A stretch of DNA of 64,000 nt from NCBI GenBank assembly GCA_023014335.1, contig JAECYW010000008.1, positions 1,984,001-2,048,000 of the forward strand. Direction: 5' to 3'. The position numbers were made by a program, and so were the translations under genes. This document shows positions 49,161 to 60,398 of the stretch, one piece after another (position 1 is the first letter of the stretch; each line of letters starts with the position of its first letter). The notes below the pieces were generated by a model, which saw only the letters and a program-made list of their open reading frames with translations, made no database searches and had not been told where the DNA came from. This DNA is from Galerina marginata. Its lineage: Eukaryota; Basidiomycota; Agaricomycetes; Agaricales; Galerinaceae.

Positions 49161-51489
49161 TCAAGGCAGCGGAGTGGGTATGTCTGAAGGACCATCGAGG
49201 ATATCCAACAAAGTCTGGCGGCAACGCTCGAATTTTGCTTGTGTTCGAGCGAGCAGGTCTAGATTGCTGAGCTCACCCATGAGTTGATGTCCACGGGTTT
49301 GAATTGCAGAGGAGCAGGCGTTCGCGTATTCTTCGCTGTTGGAAAATGCGTACGTTTCTGATAAAATGGTATGGACTGCCTTGAGGTGGTCGTTCGAATA
49401 TACCTTTCATTTAGGTCAGTATACAGACTCGCAGGAATAATGGAAAACTACGCACAATGTCGACGGGCTTGAAGATCCCCAATGAATCCAGTCTCGGCCC
49501 TGGGTAGAGTGCCTCTTGCAACACTTCCAATTTCGACGTATCCATTTCCTGGAGACGTAAGGTTTGGAGATTATCCACAGAAACATCCTGGAGCTCTCGA
49601 CGAGCGCAGGGGATGTCCTCTGTCCCTGGTAGTTTAAAGGCTTGTTCCGATTGATCTATATCCACCCCACGCTGGGCTGTAATGTCGGTTTCCACTTCCA
49701 ACCCCACCTCCGCTATTCGGCGTGTGTCACCCGCATCGGAATTCCCGTCTATGTCCTGAGCAATAGCATTCGCAAGCCACAGAAGGCCCTCTTCAACTGC
49801 TTCCCTTTTGGCGGTCCAGCTTGTTATGGTATCGGCATTGCGGTCTTCCTCTGGTGTACGCACAATGTCGACAGGCTTGAAGATCCCCGATGAATCCAGT
49901 CTCGGCCCTGGGTAGAGTGCCTCTTGCAGCACTTCCATTTTCGACGTATCCATTTCCTGGAGATTTAACGTTTGGAGGTCATCCACAGAAACATCCTGGA
50001 GCTCTCGTTGAGCGCTGGGGAGGCCTGGGTCCTCTGTTCCTGGCAGTTTAAAGGCTTGTTCTGATTGGCCTATATCCATCCCGTGCTGGGCTGAAATGTC
50101 GGTTTCCACTTCCAACCCCACCTCCGCTATTTGGCGTGTGTCACCTGCATCGGAATTCCCGTCTATGTCCTGAGCAACAGCATTCGCAAGCCACAGAAGG
50201 CCTTCTTCAATCGCTTCCCTTTTGGCGGTCCAGCTTGTTATGGTATCGGCAATGCGGTCTTTCTCCGTTTCCTGAAGGTGTAAGGTTTGGAGGTCATCCA
50301 CAGAAACATCCCGGAGCTCTCGTTGAGCGCAGGGGAGGTCCTCTGTCCCTGGCAGTTTAAAGGCTTGTTCTGATTGGTCTATATCCACCCCGCGCTGGGC
50401 TGTAATGTCGGTTTCCACTTCCAACCCCACCTCCGCTATTTGGCGTGTGTCACCCGCATCGGAATTCCCGTCTAAGTCCTCAGCAAAAGCATTCGCAAGC
50501 CACAGGAGGCCCTCTTCAATCGCTTCCCTCTTGGCGGTCCAGCTTGCTGTGGTATCAGCATTGCGGTCTTCCTCCGGTGCATGAAAATCTGACAACCCGA
50601 CTAGGTTGATGTCAGGCTCCTGCTCTACGGTCGGTTGCACGGATCCACAGTCCCTCTCCGATGACAAGGGGCTCGCGAGCACCATGGAATCGTCGTCAGT
50701 TATACTTTTCCGCTTGATTGTAGGTGGTTTAGACCTAGGATCCGTCTCGGCTACAAGCAAGGTGGTAAGTCCCAGGAGGCCATCGTCAGTTCGCTTCCGC
50801 TTCAGGGATGGAGTTGTAAGTAGGGGCGTTGGGGTCAGGATGGGTGTAGCAATGTCAGAAGGCTCGGGCTCGACACTTAGCATAGGGATGTCCTCTGTTC
50901 GCGGGTGCTCCGTTACGATATCCGCCTCGGATGAACTCGCATGTCGACGATCCGAGTCGTCCTCCACTGACATACCATCGGGCAGGTCCAAGAGCAACCC
51001 CGGTAATAGAAGTAGCTGAGCTTGTAGCTCTTCCATATTAATCTCCGCCTTCGGCCTATGGGAGTCGCACATCCTGGAGTAACGATAACGAACATTACTA
51101 GGCGTTGGCAGACGGAGTTGGTCAAAGTTAGAACTATCGTAACAAGCCAACGAGCGTAGGTGGTCTTCATCTAAGGTGTCTGAGTCAGGTAGGGACAACT
51201 TGGGATCTTCTCCAGTTTTGTAGGCATCACGCTGCAATGCAGGTTGAGGGATTGTGAACATTCGCTTCATAGTGTGCGGATCATACACAGTAAATTTCTG
51301 TCCATCACGCTGCAATGTAGGTTGAGGGATTGTGAACATTCGCTTCATGGTGTGCGGATCGTATACAGTAAATTTCTGACCATGTGCCTCCTCTCCGAGA
51401 ACAGTGTCGGGGTCCATTAAAGGCCATCCAACTGAGTAGGACCTTCGCTGTCTTTTGACAGGTCGTTCTTCGTGCTCGGTCGGGGGCAT
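49161..51489 (-). CDS. Hypothetical protein with large internal tandem repeats
   Basis: Not recognised. Two exons: 49456-51489 (678 codons) and 49161-49403, joined by a 52-nt intron (VDI|VYSNDHLKAVHTILSE), giving 758 residues. It starts MPPTEHEERPVKRQRRSYSV, which includes a basic nuclear-signal-like cluster, then has a 26-residue block present twice (QKFTVYDPHTMKRMFTIPQP core). The middle has Thr/Pro-rich text with further KRKR clusters. Then come three repeats of about 103, 139 and 137 residues that begin EEDRNADT.xSWTAKREA and contain EEGLLWLANA, GNSDAGDTRQIAEVGLEVET and DQSEQAFKLPGTED. The C-terminus is helical (LSNLDLLARTQAKFERCRQT). It looks soluble and acidic in the repeats and is perhaps nuclear. 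The next gene rightwards is a tRNA on the other strand. Confidence 0.75.
49465..50580 (-). repeat. Three-copy coding tandem repeat
   Basis: Copies run approximately 50270-50580, 49862-50270 and 49465-49862. The first copy lacks the roughly 35-residue end (MEVLQEALYPGPRLDS) found in the other two. Long stretches are nearly identical at DNA level, silent sites included, which points to recent duplication or gene conversion. Confidence 0.85.
51225..51380 (-). repeat. Two-copy 78-bp coding repeat
   Basis: Two tandem 78-bp units starting at 51225 and 51303 encode the duplicated 26-residue N-terminal block of the repeat protein. They differ at only a few bases. Confidence 0.88.
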
Positions 51490-51635
51490 CTTGCGAAAGG
51501 TTCCGTCTGGACCTACTTGGTCATGGAAGTGCTGCAGACGCCGCCTATTGCTTGTAATTTACTAATTGGCTTGTAATTTGAGCGCTTATGTGTTAACTGG
51601 TTAACTATAGGTATTGGTTTAGATCAGTTATATAA

Positions 51636-51719
51636 GCATTAATGGGGTAGTGGTAACCTGGGTCGTTGCCATTCGAATGCCGAACTCGACCCGCCGGGGG
51701 TTCGATTCCCTCTTAATGC
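51636..51719 (+). tRNA. tRNA-Gly(GCC) with anticodon-loop intron
   Basis: Exon sequence is identical to the 12.6 kb copy: acceptor GCATTAA/TTAATGC, anticodon loop TTGCCAT with GCC at 51668-51670, T-loop ttcgatt. The 14-nt intron differs (ttcgaatgccgaac). Confidence 0.92.
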
Positions 51720-51923
51720 ACTACATTTGGACATATTTTCGACATTACTAGTAATATCGAACGGTGAATGTTTGCTTGATTTTGCTTCGTTAAACGAACA
51801 GGCAAACAACCCATGTCGTCGACTTCATTTGTATTTAACTTTACGGAGCCAGCAAATATGCGAAGTTGTGTCAAAGGGCAGCCAGCAACACAAAGCATCA
51901 CGGTGGATGTATAGAGAGGTTGC

Positions 51924-53209
51924 TCATCCTCGATACCCAACTCGAGAACACGCGAGCCAAAACTCGGATCCACCGACTTCACACCATCCCAGAGGACCCA
52001 GGTCGCATTCCGCGCACGTCAGAAGTTTCAGGCTCTTTCCTAAAATTCCCCAAAGGAGTTGAATTATCGTGTAGTAAATGCAAAATAGTATTCTGACCTG
52101 ATTCCACAAGAGGCTGGACGGGACGTGTAAAACCGATATTTTCAAATTCCATGGGTGAGGGGGTGATAAGCCACCATTGAGCAGTTTCTGGAGGAGTCGG
52201 GAGAGGTGGGAGATCATCCTGGACATAACCTGAGGGTTCCATCTTGAGAATTTATTAGTTGGCATGAGCAAATGAATCAATAGAAGAAGGAATTCACCTG
52301 AACACTTGTTCGTTCGACCCACTTTCCAACTCCTTTTTTCAGTATTATGCTACCACAAGAAGTGCGAGGGCATAGTAAATCATGTTTGTTAACCGAAATG
52401 CCAGACTGATCATCTGAATCCAGCAGATCCAAGATGGTATTGGGAAAGTCGGAAATTAGCCTCGAAGAGGGTATGACGTCCTTTTTGCGCATCAAGGCCT
52501 CTAAGACTCCTGGTGGTATTGGCTGATTCTCTTCCGGTATCTTAGGTGGCGGGTTCGCCACTTCATTTGGAGAGGCCAGGTGCCGTCGCATCTCGAACCA
52601 AGGTTTTGACCCATGCACAACATTGCTTTTGCCCAACCACTCAAATCCAGCCTTCTCGTAGAAGTCACGAAGGTCGTCGTGCGCAATCAGCAACACACGC
52701 TCATACCTAGCCGACCCTTCCACATTGGCTCTTTCCAGACGGGTAATATACTCCTTCAGTAACGCGAGACCAACACCTTTCCGCCTGTGCGAGTGTGAAA
52801 CGCAGACAGAGTGGATGCAGACGGAAGACGAATTAGGAACATGACTAGACATGGAATCGTGTGTCAAGGTCGTTGCTGGAGATAGAGTAGAACATATGTA
52901 TCCAATGAGAGTCCTTGAACCCGCAGTTTCTTCGTAGGCGCCAAGAAATAGACTTCCTGCTTGGGATTGTCGGAGTCTGGGGATCGTCAGACTCGTTCCA
53001 TTACAAGAAGTCCGTGAAGGTGGTACCTAAAGCTGGATTCTGTGGCAGCTTCATCCGGTGGATATCCTATTGCAAGGTGATCAGAACCACTGGATTGCTG
53101 CGGTTTTGCGAGCTTTACTCGAGTACTCACCGTGTTGCTCGATCTCGAGAGCAAGGAATAAGTCATCAGGCGAGACGTAGTCAAAGACGACATTCAGCGA
53201 GGAATCCAT
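51924..53209 (-). CDS. GNAT N-acetyltransferase fused to an Mss4-like domain
   Basis: One reading unit holds two domains. The N-terminal part is GNAT-fold: MDSSLNVVFDYVSPDDLFLA, LEIEQHGYPPDEAATESS-type AANAT segment, LFLGAYEETAGSRTLIGYIC, IHSVCVSHSHRRKGVGLALL (acetyl-CoA loop RRKGVG) and VLLIAHDDLRDFYEKAGFEW. After a Pro-rich linker (PPKIPEENQPIPPGV) the C-terminal part matches Mss4/Dss4 zinc proteins that bind Rab GTPases: LLCPRTSCGSIILKKGVGKW, WWLITPSPMEFENIGFTRPV and LLTCAECDLGPLGWCEVGGS, ending FWLACSRVGYRG. The zinc ligands CxxxxC and CxxC are intact. The join VESG|KSLKLLTCAECD is in frame across a 60-nt intron. The acceptor substrate is unknown; the group nearest by motif is the serotonin N-acetyltransferase-like set. 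Confidence 0.85.
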
Positions 53210-53409
53210 GCTGAGCTGGGAATGGATGTTGGACGTTCGTGATATGGATGTGGAATCGAGGGACGAATTCACGTCCTGTCACACAAGCGGTCACTGACAC
53301 AAGCCCCTATTCAAGCAATGTCGCAACGATGGGTTGGATAGTTACACTCGAAGACTATATACACGTTACGCGCGTTACGAATCTGAATTACAGTAACTTT
53401 GGTGCAACA

Positions 53410-56400
53410 TCAGAATTGGGTGATTGACTTTTTCACCCCAGACGCAGTGACGAACGAATCCAGGACGCGTCCGCTATAAATAACGTTTACTTGTCGCGTC
53501 CGGACATTCGCGCCAGAGTCCACAGTAAATTTAACCGACTGAGGCTTTCCTTTGCTCCAACTAAGGTCGACAGTGATTCCTCCTCGAATGCGCGCTCCTT
53601 TGATCGACCCACTGGGCCATTGTGCTGGGAGGGCTGGAAGAACGGTTACGACAAGGGGTGCGGTGATGCTCGCAACATCTGGGGCTTGGATAAGTGCGTT
53701 CTGTAATAAAGTAGGTCAAAGAAGAAAAGGTCTCCTGATTGAACCACTTACCATAACTGCCCCTGGGTAAGCAAGGTTCGCATCAATCTGGAAAATTGGG
53801 CTGGGGTCGTAGGGATTATATAAACTGAACAAGTTCGCTCCAAAGTTTTCAGAAATTCCAAACTAAATTCAGTTTGAGTATTACGGATTCGAAATATTAT
53901 AATTGAGGATACTTACAGAAAGTTCATGGTAAAACATCGAGCTGTTTTCTAGTTGAGCCCACGCAGCAGCGCGCCATGCTTTCTCCCATCCAGAGTCGGC
54001 ATCTGGACCCGTGCCGTTTCCACGATGGATTAAGCTAGTCGTAGCAGCCGTCAGGACCTGATTTTTATTGTAGTTCTTCGCAGGCCCGGTACCTTGAATG
54101 GCGGGGTCGAAGTTGGCAATTGCGTATCCGGGGAATAATCCAATGAGATGAGAGAGGTGGCGATGAGTATCGGTGGGAGAGTCCTTCTCGACTTTCCATT
54201 CTAGGAGTGATAATGTCAACATGACTGGTCAACCATCTTCAACTAGACGAGAAACCTTGGAGCTGGCCCCACGATCCGATCTTGAGTCCTTTGTCCATCT
54301 TTGTCCGTTTTGCTCGTACCTCTATAAAGTTCAGGGGAATTTGTTGATTAAAGCTTCAAAGAACAAGAAAGTTGACCGATTCTCACCAGTGAGGAAAGCG
54401 GTGTCGGTGTCCCCTGAAGCAGCGAATCCTTTTTCGACCGCGTTGAAGAGCTGCCAGATCACTTGCTGGGCATGCGCACAGCCTTTAGTATACCACAGGA
54501 GTCTCATGAGTGTTATGAATGGAAAGGGAAATGGGAGGGAGGCTTACCTAAAGTAATTGGAACTTGTTCAGGAGAGTTGCAAGGATTTACGACGAGAGTT
54601 GAATCGTTGAAGTGTAAGTCCGGAATCAATTTATCGAGGTGGAAGCTAGCTACTCCCTAAAGAACCTTTTCGTTTAGACTGTCAAAAATGGTGACAAAAT
54701 CAAACATGTATACCTTGACGAGTGGCCATCCTTGTGATTTCCACCAAGCAACGTCATTGGTGTGGTCGAAGTGGTCCCAAACATGGAACATCTATGGGGA
54801 CACTTCAGAAAGATTAGTCACCCCGCCATGATATACATACCATCCAAACGGCCGACTCTAAAGAGGCATACAAATTAGCGCCAGTTTAACACATGAGGTG
54901 AAAATTATAAACCAGGGTAATCTGACCACTCAGCGCTGTTGCCGCCAGCCTTCATTCCAGTATGTCCGAATATCTGATAAGTAACAAGGTCAGTCACCTA
55001 AATGAGCAGAGAAATGATGACTTACATTCATCTATACAAAACGAGCAGATAGAGAAAATAATAAATATAGTCCTCTAAGCAGCAAGACGAGTGACAGACC
55101 TCGTTGTGAGTAACCCAACCCCGAGAGATGTTGTACAGGACTTGTGCTGTCTCGGCACCGCGAGGTGCCCAGGTTTTCTATCCATTAATTAATAAATTTG
55201 AAGCCCATGAAAACAAGTATAAGCATACCTGGAAATATTCAAATAATGGAAGTGTCAATGAGCTCATGCCCGTTATTTCGGCGCCCCAATAATTCATTTG
55301 GATATTAATATTTGAGTCTAGAGAAGGATATGAATTGAGGGTTGCTGGACAAAGGAAATTGCCTACGATAATCTGAATGATGAAATGAGCGAATGATTAT
55401 GAGGCAGTCGACGGAGGGACACACCAGCGCTCCAGGCATTGCCGACACCGTTCGCCCATTTACCCTGAAGATTGGCGGGAAGAACACCACGGGAGCTGCT
55501 TGCTAGCATATACCGCCCATAATTGAACAAAACCCATTCCAGATACGCATTGCTTGCAGGGCCGTCGATGGTATATTGAGCCTTGAGGACATCAGTTGGC
55601 AAATTCAAATTGGGCTGCTGTCCAAGGTCAAGCGCGAAGGAATCATACAAAAAGCCGCTAATATCGTCCGTGTGCTGCTTTAGCAACGTTTTGTAGTCAG
55701 AGAAGCTTGTGGTTGGAATTGCAGCGAGTTTGGTGATAGGACTTTCACCCCGGAAGGAGAAATTGTGCGCTGCGTCACCTGCGTCCATGTTGTATTCAGT
55801 ATCGCCTATCCAAGTAATCCAGGATTCCTCGTTGGCCTCCGTAGGTGAAGAGACGACATGAAGCTGAGCGATCGGAGGCGAATTAGACGTAACAGGTATT
55901 TGGATGCACTGGACGGTGGCACTTTTGGAGGAGGCAAATGCGGTGAAGATGAGCGCATAAGCCATGCCTGGAGGAGACGTCGAGACAAGCCCGCTTACGA
56001 GCATCGAATTCGAGGATCGACAGGTTATGTTTGGAGCGGGGAGTCCATCTTCCAGGGAAGAAGTAAACGAATAGGTAAGGGCTGGCAGCGCTGTCGTACT
56101 AGAACTAACGTGTTGAACACATGCGCGGGTTGGATTCGAGCAAAAAGTTGTGCTGAATATTATGGAAAGTGAAAAGGACGAAGAGGAAAACGAAATGAAG
56201 AAGGTTACCGAACGAAATCTGTTCCGTTTTGAGTCCATGACGTTCCTGCGAGGCCTTGGTCAAGGTCCAACCATCGGCCATAATTGGAAACATTTCCAGC
56301 AAGATTCATCGAAGCAAGCAAATGACCAGAACCAGCATAAGAACCTGTACATAAATTGTCAGGAGGTCCAATTAATTAAGGGGGCTGTTTCAGCGAACCA

Positions 56401-56959
56401 TATTGCCCTGCATCGGTTGCAAGAGCCTCAATATCTAGGTGACAACGGATCAGAGCTATCCAAAAAAAAAAGACAGGTAAAGAACTCTAACCGTCAATGT
56501 CACCCGTTGGGCTCTGGAATATTGCTTGTCTAATCGATTGCATAGTTTCCGCAGTTGCAGCCTGTTCAGAAGGCTGTTTATTACCTCCGTTGTACAGCTA
56601 CAAGACTCATGAGATCTCGAAACAAGTCGGCCATTTAGCCTGCGTACCGGGTCAGCAAATGGCCCGCCAGACCAGAGGGATTCGATGTTCAGTTGGGTTG
56701 TTTCTTGAGCCGTTCCTCCAGGTAGCATCGCTTTGTTACAAAATTAACTGCACTATACTCGGGCGGTCAAAAATAGGTCGAGATTACCAGCAAGGTATCC
56801 ATTTCCGACCGGAAGCCATTCTCTGGACCAGACATTTCCAGTTGCATCGTACCATAAACCGTTCCCGGACTTCGGGAAACCTTTGGGTGCGGAGAAAGCA
56901 GGATGAAAGAGAACAAACAGGAGCTGGGCGAGCTGAATTAAGGCACGACTCGACCACAT
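53410..56959 (-). CDS. Secreted GH95 alpha-L-fucosidase
   Basis: Glycoside hydrolase releasing alpha-1,2-linked fucose (some members act on galactose) from glycans or plant wall xyloglucan. The start at 56959 opens a good signal peptide ([20 protein letters not shown], cleavage near FSA); in-frame ATGs at 57019 and 57148 exist but bury it. Then [48 protein letters not shown]. The catalytic (alpha/alpha)6 part has [19 protein letters not shown], where the paired Asn are the ones that activate water in the family. It also has [30 protein letters not shown] and [20 protein letters not shown]. The C-terminal beta-domain ends [20 protein letters not shown]. More than a dozen small introns interrupt it and I did not verify all joins, but no disabling break is seen. 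Confidence 0.9.
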
Positions 56960-57520
56960 CGCAAGAGAAAGAAACTTCCAGCAAAGAGACTGGACTGCAG
57001 ATGCACCTTGAGCCTCCATTATAAGACCGACAGAGGAGGGCTGGTGCAGCAGACCTTCCACATGACGAAAGAAGACGTGAAGTGCAGACAACTCTGCCTG
57101 GCCTTCTTGCCTGGCATTCACCACCGACGTTACGCTAAGGTTCCACATTGTCCGAAGTCAAAACGGCCCGTTGATTTCATATGCGTGCTCGTCACTGGAT
57201 CTTATTTCACAGAGGTGCAGTGGTTGTAGGGTTACTGTGCTTCTTTAGTTTACAAGACCTAGGTTGTTTTCGATGAAAACTCGGCAAAACAAGGTGTTCC
57301 CAATATGCCACAGCCTCGTATTCCCGAAAGCTCGCCAGGATCGACAGTTGTTGACGTGGAGGGAACTGTATAAAGCTAGGAGGAGGGGGTCGGATGACTG
57401 CCTTGTTCACCTTCAAGGAGTTGATTGGCAGAATAATTTAGCAGAACGCTCGTGTCATCAGATCGCCTGTGCAAGGGCGGAAATATAGGAGTTGAACGTC
57501 GAACACATTGAACGTTGACC

Positions 57521-57550
57521 CCCAGTGGAAGTCGGTCATGCGCTGGTCTG
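57521..57550 (+). repeat. Left arm of a perfect 30-bp inverted repeat
   Basis: The 30 bases here (beginning cccagtggaagtcgg) are the exact reverse complement of 58687-58716. The arms enclose about 1.14 kb without a gene. Confidence 0.85.
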
Positions 57551-58686
57551 AGCAAGTCTGCACGACGGGACAATCTCTGCGTCGATCTGTGCGTGCCTGT
57601 AACTCTGTGCGATTCTGTGCTTTTGCAGTCCGACCCATAGCTGGACAATCATCTGAGTTTGAAATTCGCTTCAAAGATGTCATCAAAACCATTTCTGGCT
57701 TCCCGTTTTCTATGTGCAGCTTCAATTCGCTGATCTTAGCGTCGGGTCGACTCCAGCCTGTCATCTTATATAAAGCGACGAACTCTAGATTCCTTATCCC
57801 ATCCTTTCTTTCTTCCCCCACCACCTCCCCTGACCACCCCTCTTTTCCGAATCACCGCTCGCCGCCGCCGCCGCCGGCATCCAGCTTGTGTCTAGCCGTT
57901 TGCTGGAGACGTCGACGATGCATGTAGTCGAGTCACCAAACACTCCGTCGAATGGTCATTCTTCCCCTTCCCTCACCCAATCGCCAGGTTAACCATTATC
58001 TAGATGTCTTGGATCGAAGGATTAGATTGAGAAACGGTGTTTTGTGGGAAACAGGTCTGTACTTATAAACCTGTCATCTTCATTCGATGCTAACTCATTT
58101 CTAATTGGCTCTCGCGAACCTCTAGTTGTTGGAAATCCGTATAAACGTAAGAGGCATCCGGCGTCTATTCCACGTGTGCTAATCATATTTACAGAGCATT
58201 TCAATGTCAAAATGTCGACTATATGCGCTTCGTTTGCGATCGTCGGGTTTCCAATGCCTCGTAAGTCCAAGAATCCCTCTCCGTATGTTTTCAACTCTAA
58301 TTCTAAAACTGTAGAGTCTCGCGTCATGTGGGTTCAGAGCTACGTTTGCGTCCTTTTACATCCATTATTGCCGATTGCAAGAATCTGGGTTGCCCCGTAG
58401 CGTTTTTATTTAATTTGCTGAGTACGTATACGGAGAAGCGGGTTTGAAAACGGGATTATTTACGGGATCAATGTAGTAGTAAACCGTGCAATATACCCGT
58501 CTTACCTCGTTTATTCACGGATATTCACGGATACGAGCAGATGAGCTCAAGATATTCTGTGAGCAAGAAATCATACCAATTTATTAATAAATCTTCTGCT
58601 CAGATCAGGCAGATATGCTCCGAAAAAAATCTGCACAGGGAAATTTTCGGAGGTTATCTGGGCGCTCGACTGAGCTCAGATAGTCC
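57551..58686. other. Gene-free interior of the inverted-repeat structure
   Basis: No transposase or other protein is visible in either strand. It contains a CCG microsatellite (ccgccgccgccgccgg near 57868) and AT-rich sequence towards the right. If this is an element, it is non-autonomous or badly decayed. Confidence 0.4.
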
Positions 58687-58716
58687 CAGACCAGCGCATG
58701 ACCGACTTCCACTGGG
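58687..58716 (-). repeat. Right arm of the perfect 30-bp inverted repeat
   Basis: Exact reverse complement of 57521-57550, with weaker similarity continuing a few bases outward (ggtcaac against cgttgac). It lies 84 bp before the third tRNA-Gly gene. It may be the terminus of a decayed transposable element. Confidence 0.85.
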
Positions 58717-58800
58717 GTTGACCTTTAACTTTTCCAGTGGGTCGACAACTTTCGGTGAACTCAGCGTGGTGTTCAAGTTATGTGAGCCAATACCACTTAT

Positions 58801-58885
58801 GCATTAATGGGGTAGTGGTAACCTGGGTCGTTGCCATGTGAGCATGTAAGCTCGACCCGCCGGGGGTTCGATTCCCTCTTAATGC
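58801..58885 (+). tRNA. tRNA-Gly(GCC) with anticodon-loop intron
   Basis: Third copy, with the same mature sequence as the other two. Anticodon GCC is at 58833-58835; the intron is 15 nt (tgtgagcatgtaagc), one base longer than in the other copies. Confidence 0.92.
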
Positions 58886-59129
58886 ATCCATAACACACAA
58901 CTTCGCAGTTGCAATTGCAGTTGCATACATTTTTTGTTTCGCATATTTCTTTAAACACTACCATCTTTCCACTACCACAGCTTTCCACAGTGAATTGGCA
59001 GCGTATAATGGAGCCTTGAGGCCCCAAAATAATCTCCTTGGTCTAGGTATGTTACCATATGTACGGTCAGGCCATCCTCATAACTTCCTCCTACAGGCTT
59101 CTTCTAGTCGGAGGAGTTTTGTGGCACCT

Positions 59130-59164
59130 AGAATTGTAGCACTGCGGGCTTTGGCCTATATAAT
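59130..59164 (+). repeat. Left arm of an imperfect inverted repeat
   Basis: About 35 bp (agaattgtagcactgcgggc... ending ggcctatataat) that recur inverted at 59570-59605 with three or four differences. The arm ends in a TATA-like block. Confidence 0.75.
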
Positions 59165-59569
59165 CAGTATAATACACTGTTTAAATTTCAAATATCTTCA
59201 TACCATACATAATCTCAAATAAATTCGTGGGCTTTATTTCAATTATAATCAACACATGTTTTACTAGACTCGTTGCCAGTCTCCCTGGGTGCAGAAAAAA
59301 AAAATTGTGTGTGGGTCATGAATTAGCACCCATTCCGTCCACATACGATTTTCTTTTCCCCACCAGAACGGCTGGTCTCGAGCCTAGCCGTTGATGATAT
59401 TTGAAATAATGTTTCCTATAAAATCTCCAATTTATTAAAGAATATATTCAATGATTATATTGGTGAGGATGTTGGAGTCCTCGTTTTCTATATCTTCAGC
59501 ATAAAATCAGCTGATTATATTGGTGATTATGTCCTGAATATATATGAAATATAAGAATAAAAGCTGGAT

Positions 59570-59605
59570 ATTATATAGGCCAATGCCCGCAGTGTAGCAA
59601 ATTCT
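59570..59605 (-). repeat. Right arm of an imperfect inverted repeat
   Basis: Reverse complement reads agaatttgctacactgcggg then cattggcctatataat, matching 59130-59164. The two arms enclose about 400 bp of AT-rich, non-coding sequence. Confidence 0.75.
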
Positions 59606-60398
59606 AACAACTCCAGTCTCGTAGTCCAGGTGAAGTGTACTTGCCCGGCCCCATGGCTTTGCGCTTTGGCCAAAGAAAAGGCTGCGTAAAGGTCCATGAG
59701 TGTCCTGATACTCGAGTAGTAGGTTACGACGATTGACGCTTTTATGTACCTTCCCAATCATAGTTTACCAAAAAATACCTTGACTGACAATTGCCGGTAG
59801 GAAAAAAAATGGTATTGATGATTGATCGATGTAAATTTGAAAAAAAAAAGAACAAGACAAATTTGAACTATGTAATGTACGATGCATATGTATGTATCTA
59901 ACCTTGATCCGTAAGTATATGTTGTCTGAATGTACCGTGCGTATGATGAATAGGAGAAATGAAGAAAAAGAGAGGAAAGGAACGAAGCGATGTGAAGGGG
60001 AAAGTTCCAGGGCTCGACCATGATGAATGACAGTGGAGATGGGGCGAGCAAAATAAGACAAATAAGCATATTGCTAAACGAAGGGGCGGTGTAGAAAGGA
60101 AAGTGAAGTGGTAATGCGAAGAGAGGGTGTATCTGAGCGGGATGTGTGGTATGCATTGGCAGAGGGCGGGTGGATCAAAAGCTGTATTAGAGGGATTAGA
60201 AGGACGGATGGAGGGTAATTCAAAGGTATGAACAAATGTACAGTATACAACTGCCACTTTTTACTTATGAGAACAATGTCGATATGTGCTGGAAGAAGGG
60301 TGTAGATGGTAGAGATAGCGATTCCGGGCAAAGGAGAGAAAAGAGGGACATCCACGTAGCTGAAGTAGAGTCGGAAAAAGAAGAGATAACCCAAAATG
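59606..60398. other. Intergenic / 3' flank
   Basis: No gene seen. The right part is probably the 3' untranslated region of the Q-rich gene. Confidence 0.35.

Noticed and set aside
51980..52140. Apparent frameshift in the Mss4-like domain
   Set aside because: An intron from gtcagaat to ggaattttag restores the conserved CAECDLGPLGW frame.
57500..58800. Short frames sharing RPAHDRLPLG on opposite strands
   Set aside because: The shared peptide is just the translation of the two arms of the 30-bp inverted repeat, not evidence of a protein family.
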